Assembly (NCBI GenBank): GCA_965221185.1
Contig: OZ244866.1
Location: 3,658,001 to 3,722,000, forward strand
Reading direction: 5' to 3'
DNA: 64,000 nt
DNA from: Aldehydirespirator sp965221185
Lineage (GTDB): Bacteria; Actinomycetota; Acidimicrobiia; Acidimicrobiales; Aldehydirespiratoraceae
The position numbers and the translations under genes are program-made. The notes below the pieces were generated by a model, which saw only the letters and a program-made list of their open reading frames with translations, did no database searches and was not told the DNA's origin. Each line of letters opens with the position of its first letter. Positions within the stretch are counted from its first letter, which is position 1. Positions 23,491-30,858 of this stretch are shown here, piece after piece.

Positions 23491-24207
23491 CTAGGGCGAG
23501 GCGCTGGTGATGATCTCGCCTGCGAGGACGGCGTCGACCTCGTCGGTCTTGGCGTCCAGGGCCGCGATCAGCGCGGTGAGTGTGAGAGCAAGATCGTCGA
23601 TCTTGGCGTCCAAGGTCGCGATCATGGCGGTGAGATTGCGGTTGATCTCGTCGATCTTGGCGTCCAAGGTCGCGATCATGGCGGTGAGATTGCGGTTGAT
23701 CTCGTCGATCTTGGCGTCCTGGGCGGCGAATCTGCGGTCGTTGCTGGCGTCCTGGGCGGCGAATCTGCGGTCGTTGCTGGCGTCATGCGCGATGAATCTG
23801 TCGTTGATTTCGCCGAATCTGTCGTTGATATCGTCGTTGATCTCGCCGAATCTGTCGTTCATCTCGGCGTTGATTTCGCCCAATCTGTTGTTCACCGCGG
23901 CGAAGTCGTTGCTGATGTCGTCGAACCTGTCGTTGGTGGTGTACAGCGAGTAGCCGAGCAGCAGTACGATCATCGGGCCGAAGATGGCCACCATCAGGTT
24001 GTCCGCGGCCGCGGCTCTCAGCGCGCCCGCAGCAGCACCTGCCCGCCCGGATGGGACTACCGGCGCTGCTTGCGGCCCGGCCGACGAAGGCTCCTGCCCG
24101 CCGGACTCGGCGGGCTCGGCCGCGATGGCCTCGTCTGGCGGAGGCGGCTGCTGGGCGTCGGGTGGTCGGGTCATTGCGGAATGCGGATGGGACGGGGTGG
24201 AGGTCAC
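23491..24207 (-). CDS. Membrane-anchored long coiled-coil protein, copy 2
   Basis: A 238-residue paralogue of the previous gene, also starting at GTG with GAGGAG 6 nt upstream. It has a Pro/Ala-rich head, a membrane helix ('NLMVAIFGPMIVLLLGYSLY'), then heptads rich in Asn, Asp, Arg and Phe ('NDRFGEINDDINDRFGEIND') and two perfect 19-residue repeats around 'LDAKIDEINRNLTAMIAT', encoded by a 57-bp DNA repeat (about 23607-23720). The tail 'VDAVLAGEIITSASP' matches copy 1. The head and membrane parts differ between copies while the promoter and 5' region are nearly identical, which suggests gene conversion or selection on the regulatory part. Function unknown. Confidence 0.68.
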   Translation of the reverse strand: MTSTPSHPHSAMTRPPDAQQPPPPDEAIAAEPAESGGQEPSSAGPQAAPVVPSGRAGAAAGALRAAAADNLMVAIFGPMIVLLLGYSLYTTNDRFDDISNDFAAVNNRLGEINAEMNDRFGEINDDINDRFGEINDRFIAHDASNDRRFAAQDASNDRRFAAQDAKIDEINRNLTAMIATLDAKIDEINRNLTAMIATLDAKIDDLALTLTALIAALDAKTDEVDAVLAGEIITSASP

Positions 24208-24366
24208 AGAGAACTCCTCGGCGGGCTGGCGACGGCTTGGGAACAAGCGTCAATACGGATCATTAGGCATGCCGTCGATGCCCGGCAGCGAAGCTCTCAT
24301 CAGAATACTAACTAACAGTGAGTGTTGTGTCAACCAGCGCTAGAAGACTACAGGCCGGTGAGGGTG
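24206..24366. repeat. Duplicated promoter/5' block, copy 2
   Basis: Counterpart of 23313-23473. Here the block continues without a break into the longer tadC 3'-end copy (24348-24489), so this is probably the source copy, and copy 1 was cut within the tadC remnant. Confidence 0.83.
24305..24333 (-). promoter_or_regulatory. Sigma70-like promoter of coiled-coil gene copy 2
   Basis: Minus strand TTGACA (24328-24333), 17-bp spacer, TAGTAT (24305-24310); identical to the promoter of copy 1. Located just after the displaced tadC stop codon, so the coiled-coil gene does not depend on read-through from tad genes. Confidence 0.6.
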
Positions 24367-24489
24367 GAGCTGTCCATGATGCCGGCCAGGGGCGGATAGC
24401 CCATCAGGATCATGAAAGCGCCACCGATCAAAGCCAGGGGAGCCCCCATCTTCTCGCCCGAGGAGGCCGCGGCCGCGTCGGCCTCCAGC
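24348..24489 (-). pseudogene. Displaced 3' end of tadC (last 47 codons)
   Basis: 142 bp matching 27320-27461, the 3' end of the intact tadC gene, with about eight mismatches. It encodes the same ending, 'GEKMGAPLALIGGAFMILMG' followed by 'YPPLAGIMDSSTLTGL' and stop, with no start. Identity stops abruptly at 24489. The two copies lie in direct orientation around a 2.8-kb segment, so this is best read as a junction scar. Confidence 0.85.
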
Positions 24490-24829
24490 TATCCGCTCGC
24501 TCGGCCTTCGGGTTGGTGGTGTCCGGGGGTTGGCCCTGCCCGACCCTCCGCTCCTGGCTGCGACCTGATGGACGTTGTGGGGTGGTGTGACGCGGTAGCG
24601 GTGCGCGCCGAAGAGCGGCTGAGGGTGGCTGCGGGTTGGTGCGCTAGTGGGCGCTTGCGTCGGGGGCGCGTGCTGTGGGTGGAGGTTCTGAGATCTTGGG
24701 GCACAGGCAGGACGCGCTGCTGCTGGGTCTGAGTTTCCAGCGTTGCAACGACTGCTTGTCTCACGCGTAGAGTATGTTTACGACCACACCATGAAGCATT
24801 GGTGTAAGCAGAATCCGGGAGAAGGAGCC
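24490..24829. other. Region between the tadC scar and the toxin-antitoxin genes
   Basis: 340 bp without a convincing gene; short frames here lack protein-like composition. A locally AT-richer stretch just before the antitoxin (about 24755-24800) is where its promoter should lie, but no clear -35/-10 pair stands out. This is the left part of the segment bounded by tadC repeats. Confidence 0.35.
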
Positions 24830-25306
24830 ATGTCCGAGATTTTGCAGGATCCGGTGTTCCCACCGAAGCAGCCACTTGACGCTGAGCTGGCGGACCGACT
24901 CTTGCAGGTCGGCCACCCCCGGCGGCGCGCCAAGAGCGTCAGACTGGTGCTTCCTGACGAGCAGCACTTGGAACTCCCATCCGAGGTCGTCGAGGTGCTG
25001 GCGCGCGTGGTCGAGGCCATGTCCAAGAACCAGGCTGTAGTGGTGGCGCCCGTGGATCTGAGTCTTACGACCCAAGAGGCCGCTGACTTCTTGGGTGTGC
25101 AACGCACGTTTCTCGTGCGTTTGCTGGACACGGGCGAGATTCCCTTCGAGAAGCCGGGCAGGCATCGCCGCATGCGGCTCAAGGACCTCCTCTCTTACCG
25201 CGAGAATCGTTCCAAGGAGTGCCGTGAGTCGCTGGCACGCCTAGTCGAGATTGGCGAAGACGCTGGTATGTATGAAGGGACCGTCACTCCGATCTTGACG
25301 CGCTGA
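24830..25306 (+). CDS. Excisionase-type HTH antitoxin (partner of PIN toxin)
   Basis: A 158-residue protein starting at ATG after 'GGGAGAAGGAG'. The N-terminal part (about 30-70) is a small domain with 'KSVRLVLPDEQHLELPSEVV'. The C-terminal part (78-128) is a MerR/excisionase-like DNA-binding fold: 'LTTQEAADFLGVQRTFLVRL' then 'GEIPFEKPGRHRRMRLKDLL'. This two-part layout is typical of antitoxins paired with PIN-domain toxins in actinobacteria, where the HTH binds the operon promoter and the complex autoregulates (family knowledge). It ends 5 bp before the toxin gene. It lies inside a segment bounded by tadC 3'-end copies, as expected for an accessory stabilisation module. Confidence 0.8.
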   Translation: MSEILQDPVFPPKQPLDAELADRLLQVGHPRRRAKSVRLVLPDEQHLELPSEVVEVLARVVEAMSKNQAVVVAPVDLSLTTQEAADFLGVQRTFLVRLLDTGEIPFEKPGRHRRMRLKDLLSYRENRSKECRESLARLVEIGEDAGMYEGTVTPILTR

Positions 25307-25311
25307 CCTTC

Positions 25312-25869
25312 ATGTTCGGAGTGGTCCTGGACGCTTGCGCGCTCTACCCGTTCTACCTGCGCGACACCCTCTTGCGGTTGGCCGGGCGCGGCTTGTATGG
25401 CGTCCGCTGGTCGGACCAGATCCTGAGCGAACTGGGAGGCGCCCTAATCGGACGAGGTTTTGATCCGGAATCGATTGGCCGGACTATCGCCCAGATGTCG
25501 GCTGCGTTCCCGGCTGCCGCCGTAGAGGGCTACGAGTCCTTGATCGACTCGATGACCTGCGACCCAGGCGACCGTCACGTGCTCGCAGCCGCAGTCCACG
25601 CCAATGCCGGGGCCATCGTGACCTTCAACGACAAGGACTTTCCTCTACCGAGCACGCGGGACTATGGCATACAGGTGATGCAGCCAGATGCGTTCCTCTT
25701 GGACCTGCTTGACCTCTCTTCGGCCGCGGTCCTTAATGAGTTGGACACGCAGGCCGCTGCGTACCGAAGGGAGCCAATGACGTTAGAGGCTCTGTTGGAT
25801 GCACTGCGCAGGGCGCAGGTGCCGGAGTTCGCCGATGAGGTTCTCCATCAGGCGAGGTGTTCGACGTAA
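25312..25869 (+). CDS. PIN-domain RNase toxin
   Basis: A 185-residue PIN-domain protein. The acidic active-site residues are visible: Asp7 in 'VVLDACALYPF', Glu in 'SDQILSELGGAL', Asp residues in 'MTCDPGDRHVLAAAV' and the terminal pair in 'VTFNDKDFPL'. PIN toxins cleave RNA with Mg2+ and are held inactive by their cognate antitoxin. It is 5 bp downstream of the HTH antitoxin gene in the same direction, forming a toxin-antitoxin operon. The length is somewhat above classic VapC (about 130), with an extra C-terminal helical region ('LEALLDALRRAQVPEFADEV'), as in the PIN_3-type toxins. All key residues are present, so the toxin is probably intact. Confidence 0.82.
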   Translation: MFGVVLDACALYPFYLRDTLLRLAGRGLYGVRWSDQILSELGGALIGRGFDPESIGRTIAQMSAAFPAAAVEGYESLIDSMTCDPGDRHVLAAAVHANAGAIVTFNDKDFPLPSTRDYGIQVMQPDAFLLDLLDLSSAAVLNELDTQAAAYRREPMTLEALLDALRRAQVPEFADEVLHQARCST

Positions 25870-26531
25870 GCAGTCTGCAATCTCTGTTCAGGGACTCGCG
25901 GCGGCACTTGACCCAAACGGCACCCGGCCCCTAGTTCGTACGCAACTGGGGCCGGGCTTGAGCGCCTCAGATGTCCTGTCTGCCCTCGTTGGTGGTGTGT
26001 TGCGTCTGAGGTGGGGCGTGACTACCAAAACCAAGAAGGCGCTGCCCGGACGCTATGCGCTGCCGACAACTACCGCATCAGAGCCCTGCTGTATGCCGGC
26101 AAACCCGACTGGGCACTCCTCGAAACCCTCACTCCGACCTAAAACGCGAAGCGCCGGTTTGCTGAGGCGAGGGCCGATCCTCCGACGAAGGGATTGGAAG
26201 CGCTATTGGCAGAGCGTCGATTCAAGCTGCTAGCGCATTCGACCCTGATGTCGTTCACGCCTGTCGAGTGGCGGCTTGGGCCGGCGTCGGAGGACGGCCG
26301 CTGACCTGCCGACGGCGGTGCATCAGGTCGGCAATCGAGCCGGGGCGAAGTGGGCCGATGCGAGCGGCTGCGACCAGGTTCGCTTTGGCGTGGCCCTTGT
26401 CGATGAGCGTCTCGGCGGTGTCGAGGTTGAGCAGTCACCAGCCTCGGGTGGCCACTCCTTGCCCCAACGGCTAGAGGAAGGCTGGCCGTCCCCAGCCGAG
26501 TTCGCTGTCGTTCGTCACCTGCTTGCCCTTC
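25870..26531. other. Degenerate region after the PIN toxin
   Basis: About 660 bp with no intact gene. An open stretch around 26012-26142 (plus strand) ends 'YRIRALLYAGKPDWALLETL' and looks like the C-terminus of a broken gene; its family was not recognised. A PAP2 gene fragment follows at 26369-26462. The mosaic of remnants fits a rearrangement-prone segment. Confidence 0.4.
26369..26462 (-). pseudogene. PAP2 phosphatase gene fragment with stop codon
   Basis: 94 bp matching 20066-20161 of the PAP2 gene (about 88 percent by eye). On the minus strand it reads 'TRGW-stop-LLNLDTAETLI' and 'DKGHAKANLVAA', with the Arg codon of the parent changed to TGA. Similarity fades on both sides. It is a non-functional leftover inside the segment between the tadC repeats. 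Confidence 0.72.
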
Positions 26532-27215
26532 CTATTGCCACAAGTAGCCGCACTTGGTGCTGCTACTTGCGTTGTGTGAGTGACCACTGACTGTGCCGTC
26601 GCTGTAGCGGGTATGCGTGTGTTTCGGGTTGCCTGAGTGCCAATGAGTGCACGATCCTGAAGCAGTTCGTGCCGCTGTGGTTGGTGGCGGCTTTCTTGTG
26701 GTGGTCGGTGCCGCTGTGGTTGGTGGCGGCTTTCTTGTGGTGGTCGGTGCCGCTGTGGTTGGTGGCGGCTTTCTTGTGGTGGTCGGTGCCGCTGTGGTTG
26801 GTGGTGGCGGCTTCGTGGTGGTCGGCGCGACAGTCGGGGTTGTGGTCTGATTACTGACAAAGGCATCAACCTCAGCCGGTGTGTATCCCGCGAACGGACC
26901 GCTGGTATAGCGACCGTCGGCATCCAGTACGGATACCTCGGTTGTGGTCGGTGCTGCTTCAGTTGTGGTCGGTGCTGCTTCAGTTGTGGTCGTGGTCGCG
27001 GCAGTCGTCGGCGGAGCCTGCGACGTAGGTGCTGCGGTAGGTGCTGGAGCCTGTGCGGTAGTCGGTGTTGTTTTCGTCGTTGTGGACGTCGTTCTCGCCG
27101 CCGTGGTGGTCGGTGGCGCCTCGGCACCGTTCGTGGCTTCGGCGCAACCGGCTCCGAGGAGGCACAGCGCGAACACGACCGCCACCAGCGCGTGCACAGA
27201 CAGCCAGCGTCTCAT
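26532..27215 (-). CDS. Thr/Pro-rich lipoprotein with Cys/His-rich C-terminus
   Basis: A 227-residue putative lipoprotein: 'HALVAVVFALCLLGAGCAEA' with Cys24 in the lipobox. A long Thr/Pro/Ala stalk follows, interrupted by a small folded-looking part ('VLDADGRYTSGPFAGYTPAE'), then four near-perfect 13-residue repeats ('KPPPTTAAPTTTR'). The C-terminal 40 residues carry two Cys and several His ('GSCTHWHSGNPKHTHTRYSD', 'SHNASSSTKCGYLW'), which could bind metal or form a disulfide-closed tip. The ATG at 27215 is 104 bp after tadC; a GTG three codons upstream is possible. The codons of the open frame further upstream are a shadow of tadC. Function unknown; a surface stalk presenting a small domain is inferred. 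Confidence 0.68.
   Translation of the reverse strand: MRRWLSVHALVAVVFALCLLGAGCAEATNGAEAPPTTTAARTTSTTTKTTPTTAQAPAPTAAPTSQAPPTTAATTTTTEAAPTTTEAAPTTTEVSVLDADGRYTSGPFAGYTPAEVDAFVSNQTTTPTVAPTTTKPPPPTTAAPTTTRKPPPTTAAPTTTRKPPPTTAAPTTTRKPPPTTAARTASGSCTHWHSGNPKHTHTRYSDGTVSGHSHNASSSTKCGYLWQ
26671..26824. repeat. 39-bp tandem repeat in the lipoprotein stalk
   Basis: Three identical 39-bp units (26671-26709, 26710-26748, 26749-26787), each beginning 'GCCGCTGTGGTTGGTGGCGG', plus a diverged partial fourth. Perfect identity implies very recent expansion or homogenisation. 39 bp equals 13 codons, so copy changes keep the frame. Confidence 0.88.
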
Positions 27216-27319
27216 TCTGCTCACGGTCCAGGTGTCGTGGGCCTCGTCTGCGAGCGTCACGAGTCTTGACGTTTCCTGGGCGTTGTTCGACTGTTCGCCG
27301 GTCGGTCCACTGCCGATAC

Positions 27320-28216
27320 CTACAGGCCGGTGAGGGTGGATGAGTCCATGATGCCGGCCAGGGGCGGGTAGCCCATCAGGATCATGAAGGCGCCACCGAT
27401 CAGAGCCAGCGGAGCCCCCATCTTCTCGCCCGAGGAGGCCGCGGCCGCGTCGGCCTCCAGCATCGCCTTGGATCGGGCCGACTCCACCTGAGCCAGGATC
27501 GCCTGACGCGACCCGGCGCCGGTCGTGCCAGCCAGCTCCAGGGCCGAGCAGAACGGGTCCAGGAACCGGAGCCTGCGGTCGTCGGCCAGCCTGCGCAGCC
27601 CTGTCCACGGCGGCTCGCCGCTCGCAGCCGACACCCGCAGCGCGTCGCGGATCACCACGAACCCGGGCTGCTCGCTGTAGGACGCGGCCATCGCCAGCGC
27701 GCCGAACGTGTCGGAACCCGCGGTCACCAGCTGGGCCACCAGCTCCAGCCACGACTCCGTCACCTGCTGGAACAACACCCGCTCCTTGGCGGCCTCGGTC
27801 TTGAGGATCGAGTCGGGCACCCACCATCCCAACAGCCCCCCGGCCAGAGCAACGGCCACGAGGACCAGTAAGGGCAGCTCCAGCTCGAACAGTGTGTTGG
27901 CGAAAAACCCGAGAGCGGCCAGCAGCGCCGCGCCGAGCACCAGCCCGGCCATCTTGTGCAGGGCGTGGGTCTCCAGGCTGCGGCCCACCATGCGGGCGTC
28001 CTGATTGAGCATCGAGTTGGAGTGCAGGTCCCTCTCGATCCTGCTGGTCGCACGGCGGGTGGCGTGCTGCACCGCCCCGGTGCCCTCCGAACCGTCATCG
28101 GCGCCGCGCTCAGCATCGGGAGTGGCCGGCAGCGGCGCTCGAACCGGCCGAGGCATGAGCCCCAACACGATGAACAGCAAGCCCAGCCCGGCCATGGCGC
28201 CCAGCAGGATCACCAT
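27320..28216 (-). CDS. tadC: Tad pilus assembly membrane protein TadC
   Basis: A 298-residue inner-membrane protein of the type II secretion F (GspF) superfamily. The first helix is 'VILLGAMAGLGLLFIVLGL', followed by two central helices ('LVLGAALLAALGFFANTLF', 'LVLVAVALAGGLLGWWVPD'). The conserved cytoplasmic T2SSF domain contains 'VTESWLELVAQLVTAGSDTF' and 'ALELAGTTGAGSRQAILAQV', then the C-terminal helix near 'GAPLALIGGAFMILMGYPPL'. TadC works with TadB as the platform on which the TadA ATPase drives pilin assembly. It starts 4 bp after tadB ends. A near-copy of its last 142 bp occurs at 24348-24489. Confidence 0.82.
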   Translation of the reverse strand: MVILLGAMAGLGLLFIVLGLMPRPVRAPLPATPDAERGADDGSEGTGAVQHATRRATSRIERDLHSNSMLNQDARMVGRSLETHALHKMAGLVLGAALLAALGFFANTLFELELPLLVLVAVALAGGLLGWWVPDSILKTEAAKERVLFQQVTESWLELVAQLVTAGSDTFGALAMAASYSEQPGFVVIRDALRVSAASGEPPWTGLRRLADDRRLRFLDPFCSALELAGTTGAGSRQAILAQVESARSKAMLEADAAAASSGEKMGAPLALIGGAFMILMGYPPLAGIMDSSTLTGL

Positions 28217-28220
28217 GGCG

Positions 28221-29132
28221 TCACTGGTCCTCTCCGGAGAGCGCGGCCACCACGCCCTCGGACAGCTTGTCGCCGTCCGCGGCCAGCAGGCGCACCGGGA
28301 TTCCCGACTCCGACAGCTTCAGCACCCAATAGATGTTGCCGAAGATCAGCACCCCCACGGCCAGAAGGGTCGCTTGGCCGATCGTGGAGCCGAACGGATC
28401 GAAGAACGGCTTGTTGAACACGAACATGAACAGCACCGACCCCACCGTGACCCCCACCATCGCCAGCACCTGCGTCCAGGCCCGGGCGTTGGCCACCTCG
28501 TTGCGCCGGCGCATCTCCACCTCGGCCCGCATGGATCGGGCCGTGCTCTCGAACGCCTCGCTCACCCGGGCGCCGGAGTCCCAGGCGATCTTCATTCCCA
28601 GCACCAGCCGGTCGGCGAAGGGCGAGTCCATCTCCGCGGCGAACCAGTCCAGCCCGGCCGGCAGCCCCAGCGTCCGCGCGATCGACGCCATCTGCACCAC
28701 CTTCGGGCGCAACAGCAATGGGGCCTGTTCGGCCGTCAGCGTGACCGCCTCGAACAGCGAGCCGCTGGCCGCGACCAGATCCCGGATCTGTTCGGTCCAC
28801 TGCGAGTAGGCCTCGATCTCGTCGGTGAACGCCCGGCGCTTGCGGGGCGCCCGCCACATCATCGGCCCCATCACACCGGCGGTCAGGCCGATCAGTGCGG
28901 CCACCGGCCATCCGGTGGCGTACCACGCCCCGAACGCCAGCACCGCCCCCAGGCCCAACATGGCCAGGGTGTCGTTCGTCGAGGACGACAGCTCGATACG
29001 CGCCGCTCGGGACCGGAATTGGCGCAGCCGGGCGCGCTTCTCGCGCACGGGCCGCTTCTGCGAGCCGAGGACCACCGCGAACAGGCCGACGCCCACCAGC
29101 GCTCCGAACAGGACGGCAGCCAGCGGAACCAT
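28221..29132 (-). CDS. tadB: Tad pilus assembly membrane protein TadB
   Basis: A 303-residue T2SSF-domain membrane protein. The N-terminal helix is 'AAVLFGALVGVGLFAVVLG', then a basic linker, two central helices ('LGAVLAFGAWYATGWPVAAL'), and the cytoplasmic domain with 'QWTEQIRDLVAASGSLFEAV' and 'AWDSGARVSEAFESTARSM' (typical TadB helices). The C-terminal helices are 'VLAMVGVTVGSVLFMFVF' and 'ATLLAVGVLIFGNIYWVL'. It sits between tadA (6 bp gap) and tadC (4 bp gap) in the canonical order. It forms the inner-membrane platform of the Flp pilus machine. No defects are visible. Confidence 0.84.
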   Translation of the reverse strand: MVPLAAVLFGALVGVGLFAVVLGSQKRPVREKRARLRQFRSRAARIELSSSTNDTLAMLGLGAVLAFGAWYATGWPVAALIGLTAGVMGPMMWRAPRKRRAFTDEIEAYSQWTEQIRDLVAASGSLFEAVTLTAEQAPLLLRPKVVQMASIARTLGLPAGLDWFAAEMDSPFADRLVLGMKIAWDSGARVSEAFESTARSMRAEVEMRRRNEVANARAWTQVLAMVGVTVGSVLFMFVFNKPFFDPFGSTIGQATLLAVGVLIFGNIYWVLKLSESGIPVRLLAADGDKLSEGVVAALSGEDQ

Positions 29133-29138
29133 GGCGAC

Positions 29139-30836
29139 CTATCCGGCGCGCTCTACGGGCGCCTGGCCGCGGGTTGGCGCGTCGGGGGCGGCGGGCCGCG
29201 CCTGGGCCGGGCTGCGCTGAGGCGGGGCTGCGGCCGGCTGAGGCTGTCGAGGAGGCGGCGCGGCAGGGCGCGCGTGGGGCGCTTGGTCGGGCGGGCGCTG
29301 CTGGACCGGCACCGGACCATTGGAACCTCGCCCGTCGGGCTCGCCCACAGGCTGCTGCGGCCTGGGTGGCTGCGGCTGCCGGGGCTGGGGTTGCTGGCGG
29401 GGCTGGGGCTGTTGGCGGGGTCGGGCTGGCTGTTGGCGGGGTCGGGCTGGCTGTTGCTGGGGTTGTTGGCGGGGCTGGGGTTGTTGGCGGGGTGGGGCTG
29501 GCTGCTGCTGGGGCTGGGCCTGAGGCGCCACCTTCCCCGGGCGGTACGGCTCGCCCAGCGCCGCGGGGTCGAACCCGGCCGCCACGAGGCGGGCCAGCGG
29601 CTCGCCGTCGGCCTTGAAGGGCGTCGAGTAGACGCCGACTCCGTCGGGACCCGGAGCGAACACCTCAGAGGTGACCACCCCTCCGTCCTCGAAGCTGACG
29701 ACCTCGCGGATGGAAGTGATGGCTCGCCGCCCGTCGGGCAGCTTCTTGATGTACACCAGCAGGTGGAGCACCTCGGCGATCTCGCGCAGCACCGAGTCGG
29801 GGGTGGGCGAGTCGGGCGAGCGCTGCGCGTAGATCAGCATCTTGTTGATGGCGGCCCGGGTGCTGCCCGCGTGGATGGTGCCCAGCGAGCCGTCGTTGCC
29901 GATGCCCATCGACTGCAGCAGCTGCATCACCTCGCCGCCGCGCACCTCGCCCACAATCACCCGGTCCGGAGACATCCGCAGGGCGGCCTTGCAAAGGTCG
30001 TACATCGAGATCTCGCCCATGCCCTCGGTGTTGGAGGTGCGGGTCTCCAGCGCCAGCGTGCGCTCATGCAGCCCCGAGGACCGCAGGTGCAGCTCCAGGG
30101 TGTCCTCGATGGTGACGATCAGATCCGACTGGGGCACCTCGGACAGCAACGCACGCAGCAGGGTCGTCTTGCCCGCGCCCGTGCCCCCCACGACCAGCAT
30201 GTTGGCCGGGTTGGGGGGTCGCACCGCGGCCCGCAGCACCGCGGTCATCTCAGGGGTGACCGTTCCGTACTGCTCGAGGCTCTCCAGCGAGGACTGCAGC
30301 ATCCGGTGGCGGCGGATCACCACCGAGGTCCGCTCAGCCACCGCGGTCACCGCGAACAGCCGGTGCCCCGACGCCAGCCGCAGGTCGAGGATCGGCGCGG
30401 CCGTGTCGAAGCGCCGCGACGTGTGGCCGGCGGTGGCGGCGAGGTGGCGGATCATCATCACCAACTCCTCCTCGCTGGCGGCCAGCGAGGGGGCCGAGAT
30501 GCGGTTCCCGTCGGCCAGGGACAGGACCACGTTGTCGTGGCCGAGGATGTGGATGTTCTCCACGTCCTCCCGCTCGAGCAGCGGCACCAGGGCACCGCCG
30601 CCCATGATGCCCCGGACCTGGGCCCGGAACTCCCGCTCGTCCTCGTCGGAGAGTCTGGCCTTGCCGACCATGAGGGCCGAGGTGTTGAAGTCGCGGACGA
30701 TGCTCTCGGCGATGTCCGTGAGCTGCTTGTCGATGACGTCGGTTGGCAGCTTCTGGCGCTCCAGCTCCAGGAACTGCCGAAGCAGCCGCTCGTGCGACTC
30801 CTGGAAGAGCTCTAGACCGGGACTCGTGTCTGCCAT
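29139..30836 (-). CDS. tadA: Tad pilus assembly ATPase TadA/CpaF
   Basis: A 565-residue secretion ATPase of the GspE/VirB11 superfamily. Walker A 'GGTGAGKTT' (217-225), Asp box around 'VTIEDTLELHL' (241-251), Walker B 'VIVGEVRGGE' (293-302) and the His box 'GTIHAGS' (319-325) are intact. The region before it ('DVENIHILGHDNVVLSLADG') is the N-terminal domain. After about residue 430 a 130-residue Pro/Gln/Arg-rich tail follows ('QQQPAPPRQQPQPRQQPQ'), unusual for TadA and probably disordered. The hexamer powers pilus assembly through TadB/TadC. Gene order cpaB-cpaE-tadA-tadB-tadC is canonical. Confidence 0.92.
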   Translation of the reverse strand: MADTSPGLELFQESHERLLRQFLELERQKLPTDVIDKQLTDIAESIVRDFNTSALMVGKARLSDEDEREFRAQVRGIMGGGALVPLLEREDVENIHILGHDNVVLSLADGNRISAPSLAASEEELVMMIRHLAATAGHTSRRFDTAAPILDLRLASGHRLFAVTAVAERTSVVIRRHRMLQSSLESLEQYGTVTPEMTAVLRAAVRPPNPANMLVVGGTGAGKTTLLRALLSEVPQSDLIVTIEDTLELHLRSSGLHERTLALETRTSNTEGMGEISMYDLCKAALRMSPDRVIVGEVRGGEVMQLLQSMGIGNDGSLGTIHAGSTRAAINKMLIYAQRSPDSPTPDSVLREIAEVLHLLVYIKKLPDGRRAITSIREVVSFEDGGVVTSEVFAPGPDGVGVYSTPFKADGEPLARLVAAGFDPAALGEPYRPGKVAPQAQPQQQPAPPRQQPQPRQQPQQQPARPRQQPARPRQQPQPRQQPQPRQPQPPRPQQPVGEPDGRGSNGPVPVQQRPPDQAPHARPAAPPPRQPQPAAAPPQRSPAQARPAAPDAPTRGQAPVERAG

Positions 30837-30858
30837 AACGCTGCTGGGCTGAGCGCCC

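Noticed and set aside
25799..26233. 144-codon plus-strand frame after the PIN toxin
   Set aside because: Overlaps the toxin's 3' end in another frame, has Arg/Ser-rich composition and no ribosome site; the region looks like gene debris.
28005..30815. 936-codon plus-strand open frame
   Set aside because: Fully opposite tadC, tadB and tadA, with Arg/His/Gln-rich shadow composition; the minus-strand genes have clear motifs.
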